Part shown: one piece after another, positions 21,621 to 41,290 of the stretch
How the letters are laid out: the number at the start of each line of letters is the position of its first letter
Position numbering within the stretch: position 1 is the stretch's first letter
From: Mesorhabditis belari
Taxonomy: Eukaryota > Nematoda > Chromadorea > Rhabditida > Rhabditidae
Direction: 5' to 3'
Assembly (NCBI GenBank): GCA_958450365.1
Contig: CAUEEP010000939.1
Coordinates: forward strand, 1,798,001 to 1,862,000
DNA: 64,000 nucleotides
Notes under the pieces: model-generated
What the model saw: the letters and a program-made list of their open reading frames with translations, nothing else
Databases searched by the model: none
Told to the model about the DNA's origin: nothing
Position numbers and translations under genes: made by a program

Positions 21621-22095
21621 AAGGAATCAGCTAACAAGAATCTTTTCTTCCAGGAAATTAACCATATTCAGTCTAGAAGTTTTTTCAGGTGTACCTTGGT
21701 GGAATACTGTACTTTTATAGTATCCCTGTGGTTTTGAACTGTAAGGAGTACTGTAACGTACTGTAACGAGCCTTTACAGTAACCCTGCTGTCTTTTCTTT
21801 GCTAGTTTCCCCAATTTCATGCAAATTTCATGCAAATCTCATGCAAATTCCGGCTCAAATGCAAATTCCGTCAAATCAAATGCAAATTTCCGTTTAAATT
21901 TCCCACTGTTAGACTACGAATTTTCCCAAAAAATTCCTAGTCTTTTCTCCGAAAATTTTCCAACGATTTCTCAACGTTTTAGGCGGTGAATTGAATATTT
22001 TTGTGTTTCATGAAGTGTTTTTTTATCTTTTAAAATGTACACCAAAAGCTTTCAAATCGTTTTTTTGACTGCCAATTTTAGCCTTTTTTTTGCGG

Positions 22096-22315
22096 TAGGC
22101 TACTTTGCGTCAAATTTTTTAGCGCAACTTGCCATAACTTTCTTTTGAGTGGGCCAATCTTTATGATTTTGATGTCATTTTGTAGATCTCAAAAAGTGCA
22201 ACAAAATGACACCAAAATCATAGAGATTGGTCCACTCAAAAGAAAGTGTTATGACGAGTTGCGCAAATTTGCAGTTGTAAGTTGCAAAAAATTTGACGCA
22301 AAGTAGCTTATCCAA
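22096..22315. mobile_element. ~220-bp palindromic MITE (ATGATTTTGATGTCATTTTG family)
   Basis: Arms run TAGGCTACTTTGCGTCAAAT ... GCCATAACTTTCTTTTGAGT ... ATGATTTTGATGTCATTTTG and return as the complement. Full copies are at about 49155-49350 and 49506-49705; half copies near 5024 and 50078. Confidence 0.85.
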
Positions 22316-22609
22316 GCTTTTTTTCTGTGGAAAGGTTTCAACTTTGAAAATGAGACGAAATGACTGCAGTACAGTACTTTTACAGTACTTTTTAAATGTA
22401 CTTTTAATGTACTTTTAATGTACAGTACTTTTAATCTTATAATATTCAAAATTGAAACTTTTCTAGATGTTTTCTATGGTTTTTATATGTTTTCTGTTTT
22501 CTATATGTTTTTTATATGTTTTTTATATGTTTTTTATATGTTTTTTTATATGTTTTCTATGCATTTGTATATATTTTTGGTCACTTTTCTTCCCCTAACT
22601 TCGAGAGAG

Positions 22610-22860
22610 ACGAATTCGCGGCATGGACCCCGTTTTCCGTCCCGTGTGAGATCGAGATTTGAGTGCGAATTTTGAAATGAAACAAACGGCATCAACAAAC
22701 GGCATGGCGCAGCTGGTTAGCCAGCGTTTTACCAGCCATCTGCCAACCAAACACCCCGGGTTCGAGTCCCGCTCGTGCTTTTCTTTTCTTTTCTTTTCGC
22801 TTTTCTTTGCAATCTCAAATCTCGATCACTAAAAATATACGTTTTCACCCGTGCTGCGAA
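22610..22860. mobile_element. Foldback element with a tRNA-like loop
   Basis: Imperfect arms (GATCGAGATTTGAGTGCGAA near 22652; complement GCAATCTCAAATCTCGATCA near 22810; AATTCGCGGCATG versus GTGCTGCGAATC outside). The loop, 22700-22778, is tRNA-like: GGCGCAGCTGGTTAGCCAGC and CCCGGGTTCGAGTCCCGC, with a partly pairing acceptor stem (GCATGG/TCGTGC). Confidence 0.7.
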
Positions 22861-23454
22861 TCGGCTCCTCATCGACCACTCTTCTGCTCTTCTGCTCGTT
22901 TCTTTATCTTTTGTTTCTACTTTCCCCATTTTCCCTACTTTTTTCTGATTTTGCATTTCTCATGCACATGTCAGGGACATTTTTCACAATTCACAATTAT
23001 TTTTTTCCTTTCATTTTTTTTCAGCCTCATAACATTGATCCCAGAAAGGTTCAAAGCAATTTTTTTTCTTTCGTATCTCTTCATTTGTCTTTGTTTTGTA
23101 ATGATCAGGTTTTTGTAATAAATATCTCCGAAAAAGAAGAAGAAAAAGATCTGAAATCATATGGGAATGATTTTATTTTTATGAAATTGACGAAATACGT
23201 TTAGAATCTGTCAAAGCCGCAAATTGGCATCGAATGAAAATGTTTCAAATCTTCGAAAAGGCTCAAATTTATCAATATAGTCGTTTTGAAGCTATTTGGC
23301 TGCTCAGAAAGCTGTTAGACTGTCTAGAAAGCTGTTAGGCTGCTCAGAAAGCTATTAGACTGTCTAGAAAGCTGCTAGGCTGTCTAGAAAGCTATTAGGC
23401 TGGCTAGAAAGCTATTAGACTGTCTAGAAAGCTATTCGGTTGCTCAGAAAGCTA

Positions 23455-24697
23455 TTAGCTTGGTAAATATGAAAGGTTATTTTTTTGATCATTTTTAACA
23501 TAACAGAAAAATTTATTTAAGCACTTTCAAAATCAAATGTATTCACCACAAGCATTAATAACTTCTTTCCAACGTTTCCCCAAATCACGAATACCGTCCT
23601 CGTAAAATTAAAGATTTTTAGAGGCAAAATAGTTGGCAACCCAATTTTCTATGTCTTGCTTTTGTTTGAACTGCTGTCCAGAAACTGCTTGTTTCATTGA
23701 CCGAAAGAGATGGTAATCCGATGGGGCTAGATCAGGGCTGTATGGTGGGTGTGGAAGAAGTTTCCAGCTCAACTTGTCGATTTGGTCGTGGACGATCTTT
23801 GAAATGTGAGGCCTAGCATTGTCGTGAAGAAATCTGACCTTCGATGGATCGATCCTCTTTTTCCTCAATGCTGGATCGACTCGACCCATTTGTTCTGCAT
23901 AAAGTCTTCCGTCAACAGTGTCTCCTTTATCTAATATTTCCAAATGAGCCAATCCCTTAGCATTCCACCACACACAAAGCCTAACTTTTTCGGAGGCTTC
24001 GGGATAGAATGAGAGGTCTGCTTCGAACTCAGCCACTGTCCATAGAGTTGAATATTTTCATACGAAAGCCAAGTCTCATCAGATGTCAAAAAATACTTCC
24101 AAAAGTCACGATGGCTAGCTTTACGTAGAAGAACAGAGCTCAAGGTGACTCGTGTGACTTTGGGGGCATCAGTGAGGTCGTGGGGGAACCATTTCCCGCT
24201 TCGATATGATTTCCCAAGAACGTGTAAATGGTAATATGAGTGCATCCGAACTTTTCTGCTAATTTTCTACACTTTTGCGATGGATCCAAGTCGACCTCGT
24301 TCAGTAACAGCTGATCGTCCAAAGTAATCGGCGGCTTTCCATGTGGTGCATCTTCCAATGACTCGTTTCCCGTTTTGAAGCGATCGTACCAAACACAACA
24401 TTGTTTGTAAGTAAGAGCAGCTTCTCCAAAAACAGTACAAATGTTCTGATGGCATTCCGTAGCTTTCTTGTTTAACTTGAATTCAAAGAAAATGGCGGCC
24501 CTGATTTTAAATTTTTGGTTATCCATCTTTGCCGAGCTGAAACAATACAAATATTGTTCAAAACAAAAATGTTTTTGCAAAAAAAACATGAGCACATTTT
24601 GGCATATTATTGAGAAAAATCCTAGACAGGGAATGTTCTTCGTAACGACAGGGCAATATTTTTTGTAAAAAATAACCTTTCATATTTACCAAGCTAA
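23455..24697. mobile_element. Full-length mariner element
   Basis: About 31-bp inverted repeats begin TTAGCTTGGTAAATATGAAA and a TA target duplication flanks both ends (23453-23454, 24698-24699). Length 1243 bp, typical for mariner. Confidence 0.95.
23608..24526 (-). pseudogene. Mariner transposase with two frameshifts
   Basis: Start MDNQKFKIRAAIFFEFKLNK at 24526. HTH region QCCVWYDRFKTGNESLEDAP; linker GKSYRSGKWFPHDL; then LTSDETWLSYEN (first D), VRFLHDNARPH (second D) and PPYSPDLAPSDYHLF (third D). The second and third aspartates are 34 residues apart, the mariner D,D34D signature. All three catalytic residues survive, but the frame shifts near 24240 and again near 24005, so no intact protein is made. 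This is the best-preserved transposase in the window. Confidence 0.9.
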
Positions 24698-24779
24698 TAT
24701 TAGACTGTCTAGAAAGCTATTAGACTGTTTAGAAAGCTGTTAGACTGCTCAGAAAGCTATTAGACTGTCCATTAGATTG

Positions 24780-25213
24780 TTTATTGATCTAATAAACAAT
24801 CAAATGATTCAGAAAATCTTATAGAAAAGAGATGAACAGCTTAAAGATCTCGAATTTGCGCTGAAAGTGACTTAAAAAGATGGGAAATTGATCGAAATTG
24901 ACTTGAAAAGATGGAAATTGAACAATAAACACTTTTTATTTAGAGAAAACCATAGATTACCTTATTATTTAGAGAAAACCATAGATTACCGTAAAGATTC
25001 TAATAGAAGAGCATAGTCTAAGTTTACTTACAAACAAACGCTCAGATCTCGACACCAGTACGTTTCTTTCTACGCGTTGAGGCATCAAATTAAAATAGAG
25101 AGAATGGGTGATTTTTTGAGATATAACACAAATCTTTAGCTTTAACCAGCGCTTAAAAAAAATGATTGAAAAATGATGAAAAATCGGCTTCTTTTGGCCA
25201 CTTTTCTCTTTTC
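24780..25213. other. No gene recognised
   Basis: AT-rich; the phrase TTTAGAGAAAACCATAGATTACC occurs twice near 24940-24990. Nothing else seen. Confidence 0.4.
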
Positions 25214-25300
25214 CGACGTTTCCGCGCCAAACGTCGGAAACTACCGTAACCCAACACCATAAAACGACCCCGCCACGAAGAATTTTTCAGTCTTTTCTTT
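25214..25300. repeat. Dispersed repeat with small hairpin (partner at 59388-59475)
   Basis: GACGTTTCCGCGCCAAACGTC forms a hairpin and is followed by GGAAACTACCGTAACCC and GAATTTTTCAGTCTTT. The same order occurs at 59388-59475. Confidence 0.8.
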
Positions 25301-25366
25301 TCATTTATTTTCTTCCTTTTCGCATTTTTTTGCCACTTTTCTTTTGATTTTCTTCATTATCAGATA

Positions 25367-25653
25367 TACCGTATTTCTTCGAATAGAAGACCGGGTAAAG
25401 AGTTTCATCGCGTACTCCTGCGTAGCAGCCCTTTTTAAAATTTCTTTTCTGCATAAAAGCTTTCAATGAAGTGCTATAGGGCTGGAAAATGACTCAAAAA
25501 TCTGTTAGCTTATGTGGTATTTTGGAGCCATTTTCCAGTTCTATAGCACTTCATTGAAAGCTTTTATGCAGAAAAGAAATTTTAAAAAGGGCTGCTACGC
25601 AGGAGTACGCGATGATACTCTTTACCCGGTCTTCTATTCGAAGAAATACGGTA
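25367..25653. mobile_element. 287-bp near-perfect palindromic MITE
   Basis: Left end TACCGTATTTCTTCGAATAG; right end CTATTCGAAGAAATACGGTA. Arms of about 130 bp pair almost completely (for example TTTTCTGCATAAAAGCTTTC) around a loop of about 20 bp. Confidence 0.9.
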
Positions 25654-25720
25654 AGCCATATTTTTAGCATTAACTAGCGCTTAGAAAAAAAATTGATTGA
25701 AAAATGATGAAAAATCATAA

Positions 25721-26768
25721 TTAGAGTGGGTTCCTGTTGGTTAAATAAATTAATTGGTTAAAAATTTGCATTTAAAAATTAACGATAACGATAATAAAAT
25801 AAAATTAACGAACTAACCAAGAATTGACCAGAGAAAATGGGACCATCACGGTTGCGCCGCGAAAATTGCGCTGTAAGCCAAAAACGAAATTTGCGCCGAA
25901 AGACCGAAAGCGAAAATTGCGCTGCCGAATTTTGTGCAAGTTTTTTTTTGCGCCACCGAATTTTGCGCTGCGAAATTTGCGCCGCAAGACCAGAGGCGAA
26001 AATTGATCTTTTCCGTTATAAATTTGCAAAATTAGATTAAAAATTCTGCTAAATTTGCATTCTTTCATGAAAATGAACAAGGAAAATCACAGAAAATTCA
26101 TTCTTTTGCTATTTCCTGACAGCGCAGTGGATTCATTTTTCATTTAACGACTACCGAGGCCGATGTAAACTCGTTCTTTCAACAACACCGCATCTTGCTT
26201 ACTACTAGCACATGCGCCAACCCTCGATGATATGAAACTAGCGCTCAAGCTTGTGATAGCTATCAGAAGCTCGCTATCAGAATCCCCGATGGAGATGTGA
26301 CAAAACGTTGTGCCGGACAGCGATCGGCCTGGCTCATGGATGCAGGGCACCAAAATCCCGTTTCTCACAATCCTACGATCTATGAATGGACTCAACAATG
26401 AACCTCGATCAACTATTTTGCGAAAGGATTGGAGATGAATCACAAGACGACTTTCGACTTCAACAACTACAAAAGGGATCTTTGTGTGGAATATCTGGTG
26501 AACAAGCCGAGCGAAAAGATTGGAGGATCCAATCGAATCGTCAAGGTGGACGAGTCTCTCTGCTCGAAGCGAAATGCGAATATGGCAGCGATCCCTTTTG
26601 TAGTTGTTGAAGTCGAAAGCCGTCTTGTGATTCATCTCCAATCCTTTCGCACAATAGAATAAGCAAGTGTGGATATTTGGAGTTTGCCGATTAAAAATTA
26701 AACGATTAAAGATTAACCATTTTTTAAGCAAATTAGGTAAATTTAACCAAGAGGAGCTCACTCTAATC
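25721..26768. mobile_element. Merlin (IS1016/ISXO2-like) DNA transposon relic
   Basis: Ends are inverted: TTAGAGTGGGTTCCTGTTGG left, and TTAGAGTGAGCTCCTCTTGG on the complement of the right. Inside, the plus strand from about 26420 reads FAKGLEMNHKTTFDFNNYKR, DLCVEYLVNKPSEKIGG, NRIVKVDESLCSKRNAN. This fits the Merlin/ISXO2 transposase core (DF..YKR..C...L......IGG....VEIDE). The first part of this segment (26427-26482) is repeated in inverse orientation at 26590-26650, so an open minus-strand frame also carries GLEMNHKTAFDFNNYKRD. The rest of the transposase is missing. Dead. Confidence 0.75.
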
Positions 26769-26848
26769 ATCATCTTTTTTGAGTCAGGTCTACAGTAAAG
26801 CCAAGCCAGCTTCCGGCTTTGGACGCTGGATTTGCCAGATACAATGCC

Positions 26849-26940
26849 AGATACAATGCCTAAGCCTAAGCCTAAGCCTAAGCCTGAGCCTAAGCCTAAG
26901 CCTAAGCCTAAGCCTAAGCCTAAGCCTAAGCCTAAGCCTA
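26849..26940. repeat. Interstitial telomere-type array (GCCTAA)n
   Basis: About 15 copies of CCTAAG with one CCTGAG variant; equals the nematode telomere hexamer TTAGGC on the minus strand. Confidence 0.95.
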
Positions 26941-26998
26941 GCCAGAATTGCTGATAACAAGCCTGAGTACGGTAATACTGAATGTCTGAATAGTTAAA

Positions 26999-27714
26999 AG
27001 TGTTTTAAATAGGTTTAAAGCAAGCAAAAAAAACACTTTTAAAGGCTTATTTTTGTCAACTTTTAAGTTAATAGCTAGCAAAGTGATTCGAACTTTGATT
27101 ATTCTACATTATTCTATATGATTTGATTATCCTATATTATTCTATATGATTTGATTATTCTATATGGTTATTCTACATTGATTATTCTACTTAAAGTAGA
27201 GAAAATTGAGGTTTATAACTGGTAGAATTTAGTGCAAATTGTCACAAACAATCAAGAAAATGATTTTAAATGATTTTAAATGATTTTAAATGATTTTAAA
27301 TGATTTTAAATGATTTTAAATCTTTAAATCTACAAATCTACAATTAGCAGTAATCTACAGTAATCTTTTATCTTTCTGTTAATCTTTAAAACCTTTAAAA
27401 ACCTTTAAAACCCTTTAAAAGCTCAGAGATTGAAAAGAGAAATTTTTCGAATCATTCGATCATTTTTTTCAATCTTTTCCCTCTCTCCTTTCCTCAAATC
27501 TTTTCTTGATAAGATTCTTTCTTTTCTTCTTTTTTTCTTTCCGTTTTCTTTTCATTTACTTTTCATTTTCTTTTCCATTTTTTCCTAATGACCTCTGCCA
27601 GCAAAAGAAATCGTCTCAAGAAAAATCGACGAATTGAACCCGACAAAATCTTGTCACTTTCAATTGAAACTTTTAGGCTTTCCATAAAAAATTATATAAA
27701 AATCTATAATCTAA
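26999..27714. other. Low-complexity region without gene
   Basis: Contains short tandem units TTATTCTATATGATTTGA (27100-27170) and about six copies of ATGATTTTAA (27259-27320). An ORF begins with ATG at 27588 but runs into the polypyrimidine tract; no exon is supported. Confidence 0.5.
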
Positions 27715-28105
27715 AATATCCTTTCTTTCTTCCCTTCTTTCTTCCTTCCCTTCTTTCTTCCTTCCTTCCCATCTTTCCCTTCTTCCTTCCTTCCTTCCCT
27801 TCTTTCTTCCTTCCTTCCCTTCTTTCTTCCTTCCCACTTCCCTTCTTCCTTCCTTCCTTCCCTTCTTTCTTCCTTCCTTCCCATCTTTCCCTTCTTCCTT
27901 CCTTCCTTCCCTCTTTCCTTCCTTCCTTCCTTCCCACCCCCCCCCCCCCCCCCCCCACTCCCCCCCCCCCCCCCCCCCTCCTTCCTCCCTTCTTCCTTCC
28001 TTCCTTCCCATCTTTCCTTCCTTCCCTTCCTTCCCTTCTTTCTTCCTTCCTTCCCATCCTTCCCTTCTTCCTTCCTTCCTTCCCTTCTTTCTTTCCTTTC
28101 TTTTT
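27715..28105. repeat. Polypyrimidine (TTCC/TTCCC)n tract with poly-C core
   Basis: About 390 bp of almost pure pyrimidine with a C-run core at about 27936-27978. Purine/pyrimidine mirror symmetry could favour triplex (H-DNA) formation. Open reading frames across it are artefacts. Confidence 0.95.
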
Positions 28106-28348
28106 CAATTTGAATTTCTTTTTCATTGAATCATACCGCGTTTTGACTGTACTTTTTGCTTGTAAACGCTCCCTATCTAGCACACGTTATCCCCTTATTC
28201 TCCAGCTTTTATCTGTAAAAAGTGCGCCAGAAAGCATGCGTTTACTAGCAGAGAGCCAGAGAGCATAAACTTACTCTATTTTTGCCTTTTTCTTCGGCTT
28301 TTTGCACTTCAAAGCGTGACCAGGCTGCCGTAACCGTAACAGTTTATA

Positions 28349-29039
28349 TTGGGTTGATGGAAAAGTCCTTTCCGATTTTTTGGGAGAGTACCTTTGTCGC
28401 ATTTTGACGTTTTATAGCTCATCCTAAAGCTGAATTCAAGACGGATCGATTGGTAAAAACCGTTTTGAGATATCTCTTTTCTAAAAGTTTTTACAGCTAT
28501 TTTAGTAAAGGGCGGCAGAGCCAAAAAAGCCAAAAAATGGCTGTTTTCACGTTTCGTTAGTTTTCCGTGCAGAAACCTAGGCTAAAAACATGTTTTTCGT
28601 GATCAGCGTCAAAAATAACCTCTAGACACGCGATCGCGAATGAGAAAAACGAAGGAAAATCGCGAAAAGCGACGGAAAGGCTATTGATCTGAGGGTCACT
28701 GGTTCGACTTCCACCGGTGACAATATTTTTCAAAAAACTTTTTGCTAAGATTCTGAAAATGCGTGTCTAGGGGTTATTTTTGACGCTGATCACGAAAAAC
28801 ATGGTTTTAGCCTAGGTTTCTGCACGGAAAACTAACGAAACGTGAAAACAGCCATTTTTTGGCTCTGCCGCCCTTTACTAAAATAGCTGTAAAAACTTTT
28901 AGAAAAGAGATATCTCAAAACGGTTTTTACCAATCGATCCGTCTTGAATTCAGCTTTAGGATGAGCTATAAAACGTCAAAATTCGACAAATTTAAGGGCA
29001 TCTCCCAAAAAATCGGAAAGGACTTTTCCATCAACCCAA
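28349..29039. mobile_element. 691-bp mariner-type foldback MITE with a tRNA-like loop
   Basis: Starts TTGGGTTGATGGAAAAGTCC and ends with the exact complement at 29039; TA flanks both ends (28347-28348, 29040-29041). Arms of about 270 bp are nearly identical in reverse complement. The loop includes GGGTCACTGGTTCGACTTCC followed by ACCGGTGACA, a tRNA T-arm/B-box-like motif. Confidence 0.9.
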
Positions 29040-29213
29040 TAAATGCTAAATTAGGATTTCAAATCAAACAATAAACATAAAGCTTATAAGAATGAAATCT
29101 ATGAAAAGAAAACGAGTTACGGTCAGGGCTCGGGCAGCTCAATCAGCTCAATCAGCTCAATCAGTTCGGAAAAAAGCTAGCTCAAATTCAAAACTAAATT
29201 CCAGCTCCACAAA

Positions 29214-37798
<8,585 letters not shown>

Positions 37799-38085
37799 AA
37801 GAAAAGAAGAAATCGATCGAATTTTTGTTTTTTGATCTTTCACTTACCCTCTTTTTTCCACTTTTTCCCTTTTTTCCCTTTTTTCCCCTTTTCCCCTTAT
37901 TTTCCACTTCTTATTTTCTCAAATTATCCGAGATTTTTACGGGTTTTTTGACGTCTCTATTTCGAAATTTTACAACGATTTTAATAAAACAAAAGAAAAT
38001 TACAAATAAACAAATTCCAAACAAAGTTGTAAAGCTTTTTTTTACAAGTTTCTTTATAAGTTTCTTTGCCAGTTTCTTTACTTGT

Positions 38086-38135
38086 AAACCGATGCGGATC
38101 GGTGTGTGCAAGCGATTGCTGAAGCGCTGAAAAAT
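38086..38135 (+). repeat. Duplicate of AGXT2 last-exon sequence
   Basis: Fifty bases are identical to 37740-37789 of the AGXT2 final exon (AAACCGATGCGGATCGGTGT through GAAGCGCTGAAAAAT). They lie about 290 bp after the stop codon, followed by shuffled partial copies to 38185. Confidence 0.95.
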
Positions 38136-38599
38136 CGGCATCGGTGTACTTGTAAACCGAGGCGAACCGATGCGGACTTGTAAAGAAACTTTCTTTACTA
38201 AACATTCCTTTGTTTTATCTTTCAACTGGATGCAGGTTCTGTTCAAAGTTAGAAGTGCACCCTTTCTGGCGCACTGAAGTCATTTTTCCTCAAGAAAAGA
38301 CTTGATTTCACGAGAAAATGAAGGATTCAGTGCACTAAAAAACTTGCTTTTCCACTTTTGAGCACAGAGAACGATCAAAAGCCAAGCCAAAGCCAAGCCA
38401 AGTCAAGCCAAGCCAAACCAAGCCCAGCCAAGCCCAACCCAACGGCTTAGGTCTTGACCGATCGATAGATCTTGACCTAAAATTGCTTAAAACCTTGACT
38501 TTAGCTATGAAGCTAAGCTATAGCTATGAAGCTAAGCTATAGCTATGAAGCTAAGCTTTAGCTGTGAAGCCATTATGCTTCCTTAACTTGTAAGGGTGA

Positions 38600-38897
38600 A
38601 GCCCTGGTCCTTTTTGCCTTCACCATTTTTACGACGGATAGTTCTATCAGAAACATTCAATTGGGGAGCCATTTTTCTCATGCTCCGGGCAGGATTGCGC
38701 TTGATTTGTTTCTTAATGATTTTCTTGAGTCTCGTGTGATCAATTTTTGGCGGACGTCCACTTTTAGGAAGCTCTTCGACTCTATTTTGTTGCAAAATGC
38801 GGTATACCGTCATTCGATGCATTTTCAGCAGTTTGGCAATATCCGAAGTTGATCGTCCTTGTGCTCCAAGTTGAAGAGTAGGGGCACGGTTGGGAGA
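38600..38897 (-). pseudogene. Tc1/mariner-type helix-turn-helix relic
   Basis: The minus strand encodes QLGAQGRSTSDIAKLLKMHR followed by MTVYRILQQNRVEELPKSGR, PPKIDHTRLKKIIKKQIKRN and MRKMAPQLNVSDRTIRR. This is a paired HTH DNA-binding domain typical of nematode Tc1-like transposases. No catalytic domain follows. Both flanks carry the same TATGAAGCTAAGCTATAGC minisatellite (38505-38575 and 38958-39028), so it lies within a duplicated or expanded array. Confidence 0.8.
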
Positions 38898-39444
38898 AGC
38901 TCGATTTTGACCTAAAATAGCTTAAACCTAGATCTTGATCTAAAATAGCTGAAAACTTTGACTTTAGCTATGAAGCTAAGCTATAGCTATGAAGCTAAGC
39001 TATAGCTATGAAGCTAAGCTTTAGCTATGAACTTTTGTGACCAATTTTAGCGACAATACATTCCTAGTTACATTTCTAGACAAATAAAACAAGTAACAGC
39101 GTAAGCTTTGCACAATTTTCTTAATTTTTTGGATTTTCATGTAATTCCCGTGAGCGATCAGGCCGGGGCGAGTGCAATATATGCCTCTCGAACACTCGAT
39201 ACATTGGCACACGGCCAGACCTGATTGATCTGAGGGATTGGGGAAGGGATAAGAAAATAAAATAAAAGATGTAGTCAAGCACAATTAGCACAAATATACA
39301 ATAAGTTTACCAAAAAGAAGAAGAGTAAAATACAATATAGCATGATTAATTGAATAAGGCTTTGTCAACAACGAGGTTAGATTGGGTTAGATTGGGTTAG
39401 ATTGGGTTAGATTTTGGTTTTGATTAGTTTTAAAATGAGAACAG

Positions 39445-39575
39445 AAGCTTTGGCTTTAGCTGATCAGCCATCAGCTCTACTGATCAGCCATCAGCTCTAC
39501 TGATCAGCCATCAGCTCTATTGATCAGCCATCAGCTCTATTGATCAGCCATATTACTGATCAGCCATCTCACTGA
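39445..39575. repeat. 20-bp minisatellite (TGATCAGCCATCAGCTCTAC)
   Basis: Five to six copies. Confidence 0.9.
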
Positions 39576-41004
39576 TCCAATTCATTCTCTCAGACACTGG
39601 AAATCTTGAGCAAGTAAATCTAAGCCTAAAAAGGAAGTTGCCGGAAATGAATATGACCGTTTAGATTCATTTCTGGCCATTCGCTTGTAAGATTTGTCTG
39701 ATATTGGCCGTCAGCAGTAAAGCCAAGACTGTCTCTAGGACTGGACCTGATCTTTTTCCTCAAAATCATTTTGGAACATCCTGAAGCTCCTGAACTTTAG
39801 CAGCTTTGAGAATTGGCTAGAAATCTTTTATAAGAAAGCAAAGAATTTAAATTCTGCTATTTTTCCGAATCGGTAACTAGCAAAGCTAGAGTAAGCACTA
39901 GACAAGAGAAAATTCCAATCTAAACCTAATTCTATCTTCGTTTTCTCGGCTGTTTCTTGACCGATTGCTCTGAAATTTTGTCTACAAATAGAAATCAATA
40001 TTTCCAGCTTGTAGACAAAATTGCAGAGCAATCGGCTAAGAGACGGCTGAGAAAATGAAGGTAGAATTGGGTTCAGCTTGGAATTTTTCTATTTCTAGTG
40101 AATACTGCTTCTGAAAATTCAATGACTTACTGATGAAGCCGACTTGTTAATCTAAAGATTGCTCAAGGTTAAGCTAGACTGAGACTGGTTAAGCTAGAGC
40201 TAGCTAGATATGACATGAAGCTAGATAAAGCTAGACTTGAGTATCGTTCCAGTTAATGCCAAATCGAAATCCTAAATGAACTTCTAGCATTTGTAAACCT
40301 TCTAGCATTTGTAAACCGTTTCCTTTCTACTAATGTTAATAGATAAATGTTCTAGAAATAGATATGGATGAATGAATGAATGAGAATGAATAGAGTTAGT
40401 TTGGTGAACTGCAAAAGGAGCTGGCAGCAGAATAGCTGGGGGAAAAGAAGGTGAAACTGTGGGAAGGAATGGATAGAAATAGGCTGGGGATGGGGTGGCT
40501 GGCAGGAGTGGAGAAGATCGCTGTGCCTGGGGACAGCCATAGCCATACACCTCAATGGAGCAGCCTCCCCACCCCTCCATCCAACTCTGGCACGTCTCAC
40601 AAGGACGAACAAACCGGTCCCCCATACCCACACAACTTTCTCCTCTCCTTTTCTCCTCTCCTTTCTTCGTTTTCTTCACCCCCACCTTTTCTTTTCATTC
40701 CAATAGGTGGCAGTGGCACATATTTGCGCGAAAGTGATCACAATCCCCCGAAAAAGGACATCACGGGTTGCGCTCACTCATCTTTCTGAACGCCGTTTCG
40801 AAACTGGTAATGCGATTAGAAAATACTTGGATGATGAAATGGATCATGGGACTAGTCCAATGCTTACTAGCAACCTACAACGATTTCTATTTTTACCTTT
40901 GTTTTTCAAATTCATTTTTACAAATAACACAAACCCTAACAAACAGCACTAGGTCTTTTTTATGTTATTCAAAGGTAACCCTGATTTAGAGTTCTGTTCA
41001 TGGT

Positions 41005-41290
41005 GAAAGAGCCGAAGCCTAAACCGAAGACAGAGCCTAAGCCTGAACCTAAGCCTGAGCCAGCCTGAGTCTAAGTCTGTGCCTAAGTCTGAACCAGCCT
41101 AAGCCTAAGCTAGGCTAAGGCTGAGCCTGGGCCTGAGTCTAAGCCTGAGCCTAGGCCTGAGCCAGCCTAAGCTAGCCTGCCAAAGCCTAAGCCTAAGCCA
41201 GCCTAAGCCAGCCTAAGCCAGCCTAAGCCAGCCTAAGCCAGCCTAAGCCAGCCTAAGCCAGCCTAAGCCAGCCTAAGCCTGGCCCTGAGC
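41005..41290. repeat. Degenerate CCTAAG/CCAGCCTAAG array
   Basis: GCCTAA-type hexamers with a ten-base CAGCCTAAGC unit repeated about nine times at 41200-41280. Confidence 0.9.

Larger units (their letters stand above)
23290..24775. repeat. 20-bp minisatellite, split by a mariner insertion
   Basis: Copies of about GCTGTTAGACTGTCTAGAAA lie on both sides of the mariner (23290-23454 and 24698-24775). The element therefore inserted into a pre-existing array. Confidence 0.9.

Noticed and set aside
26144..26773. A 209-codon minus-strand ORF as a host gene
   Set aside because: It lies within the Merlin-like terminal repeats and reads through an inverted transposase fragment, so it is transposon-derived.
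27588..28268. A 226-codon ORF and its antisense G-R-K-E-rich ORFs
   Set aside because: The frames are open only because the polypyrimidine tract lacks stops; no splice context or family.
40302..40789. Overlapping 93-127 codon ORFs on both strands
   Set aside because: No family, no splice logic, composition without coding bias; mutually exclusive frames.
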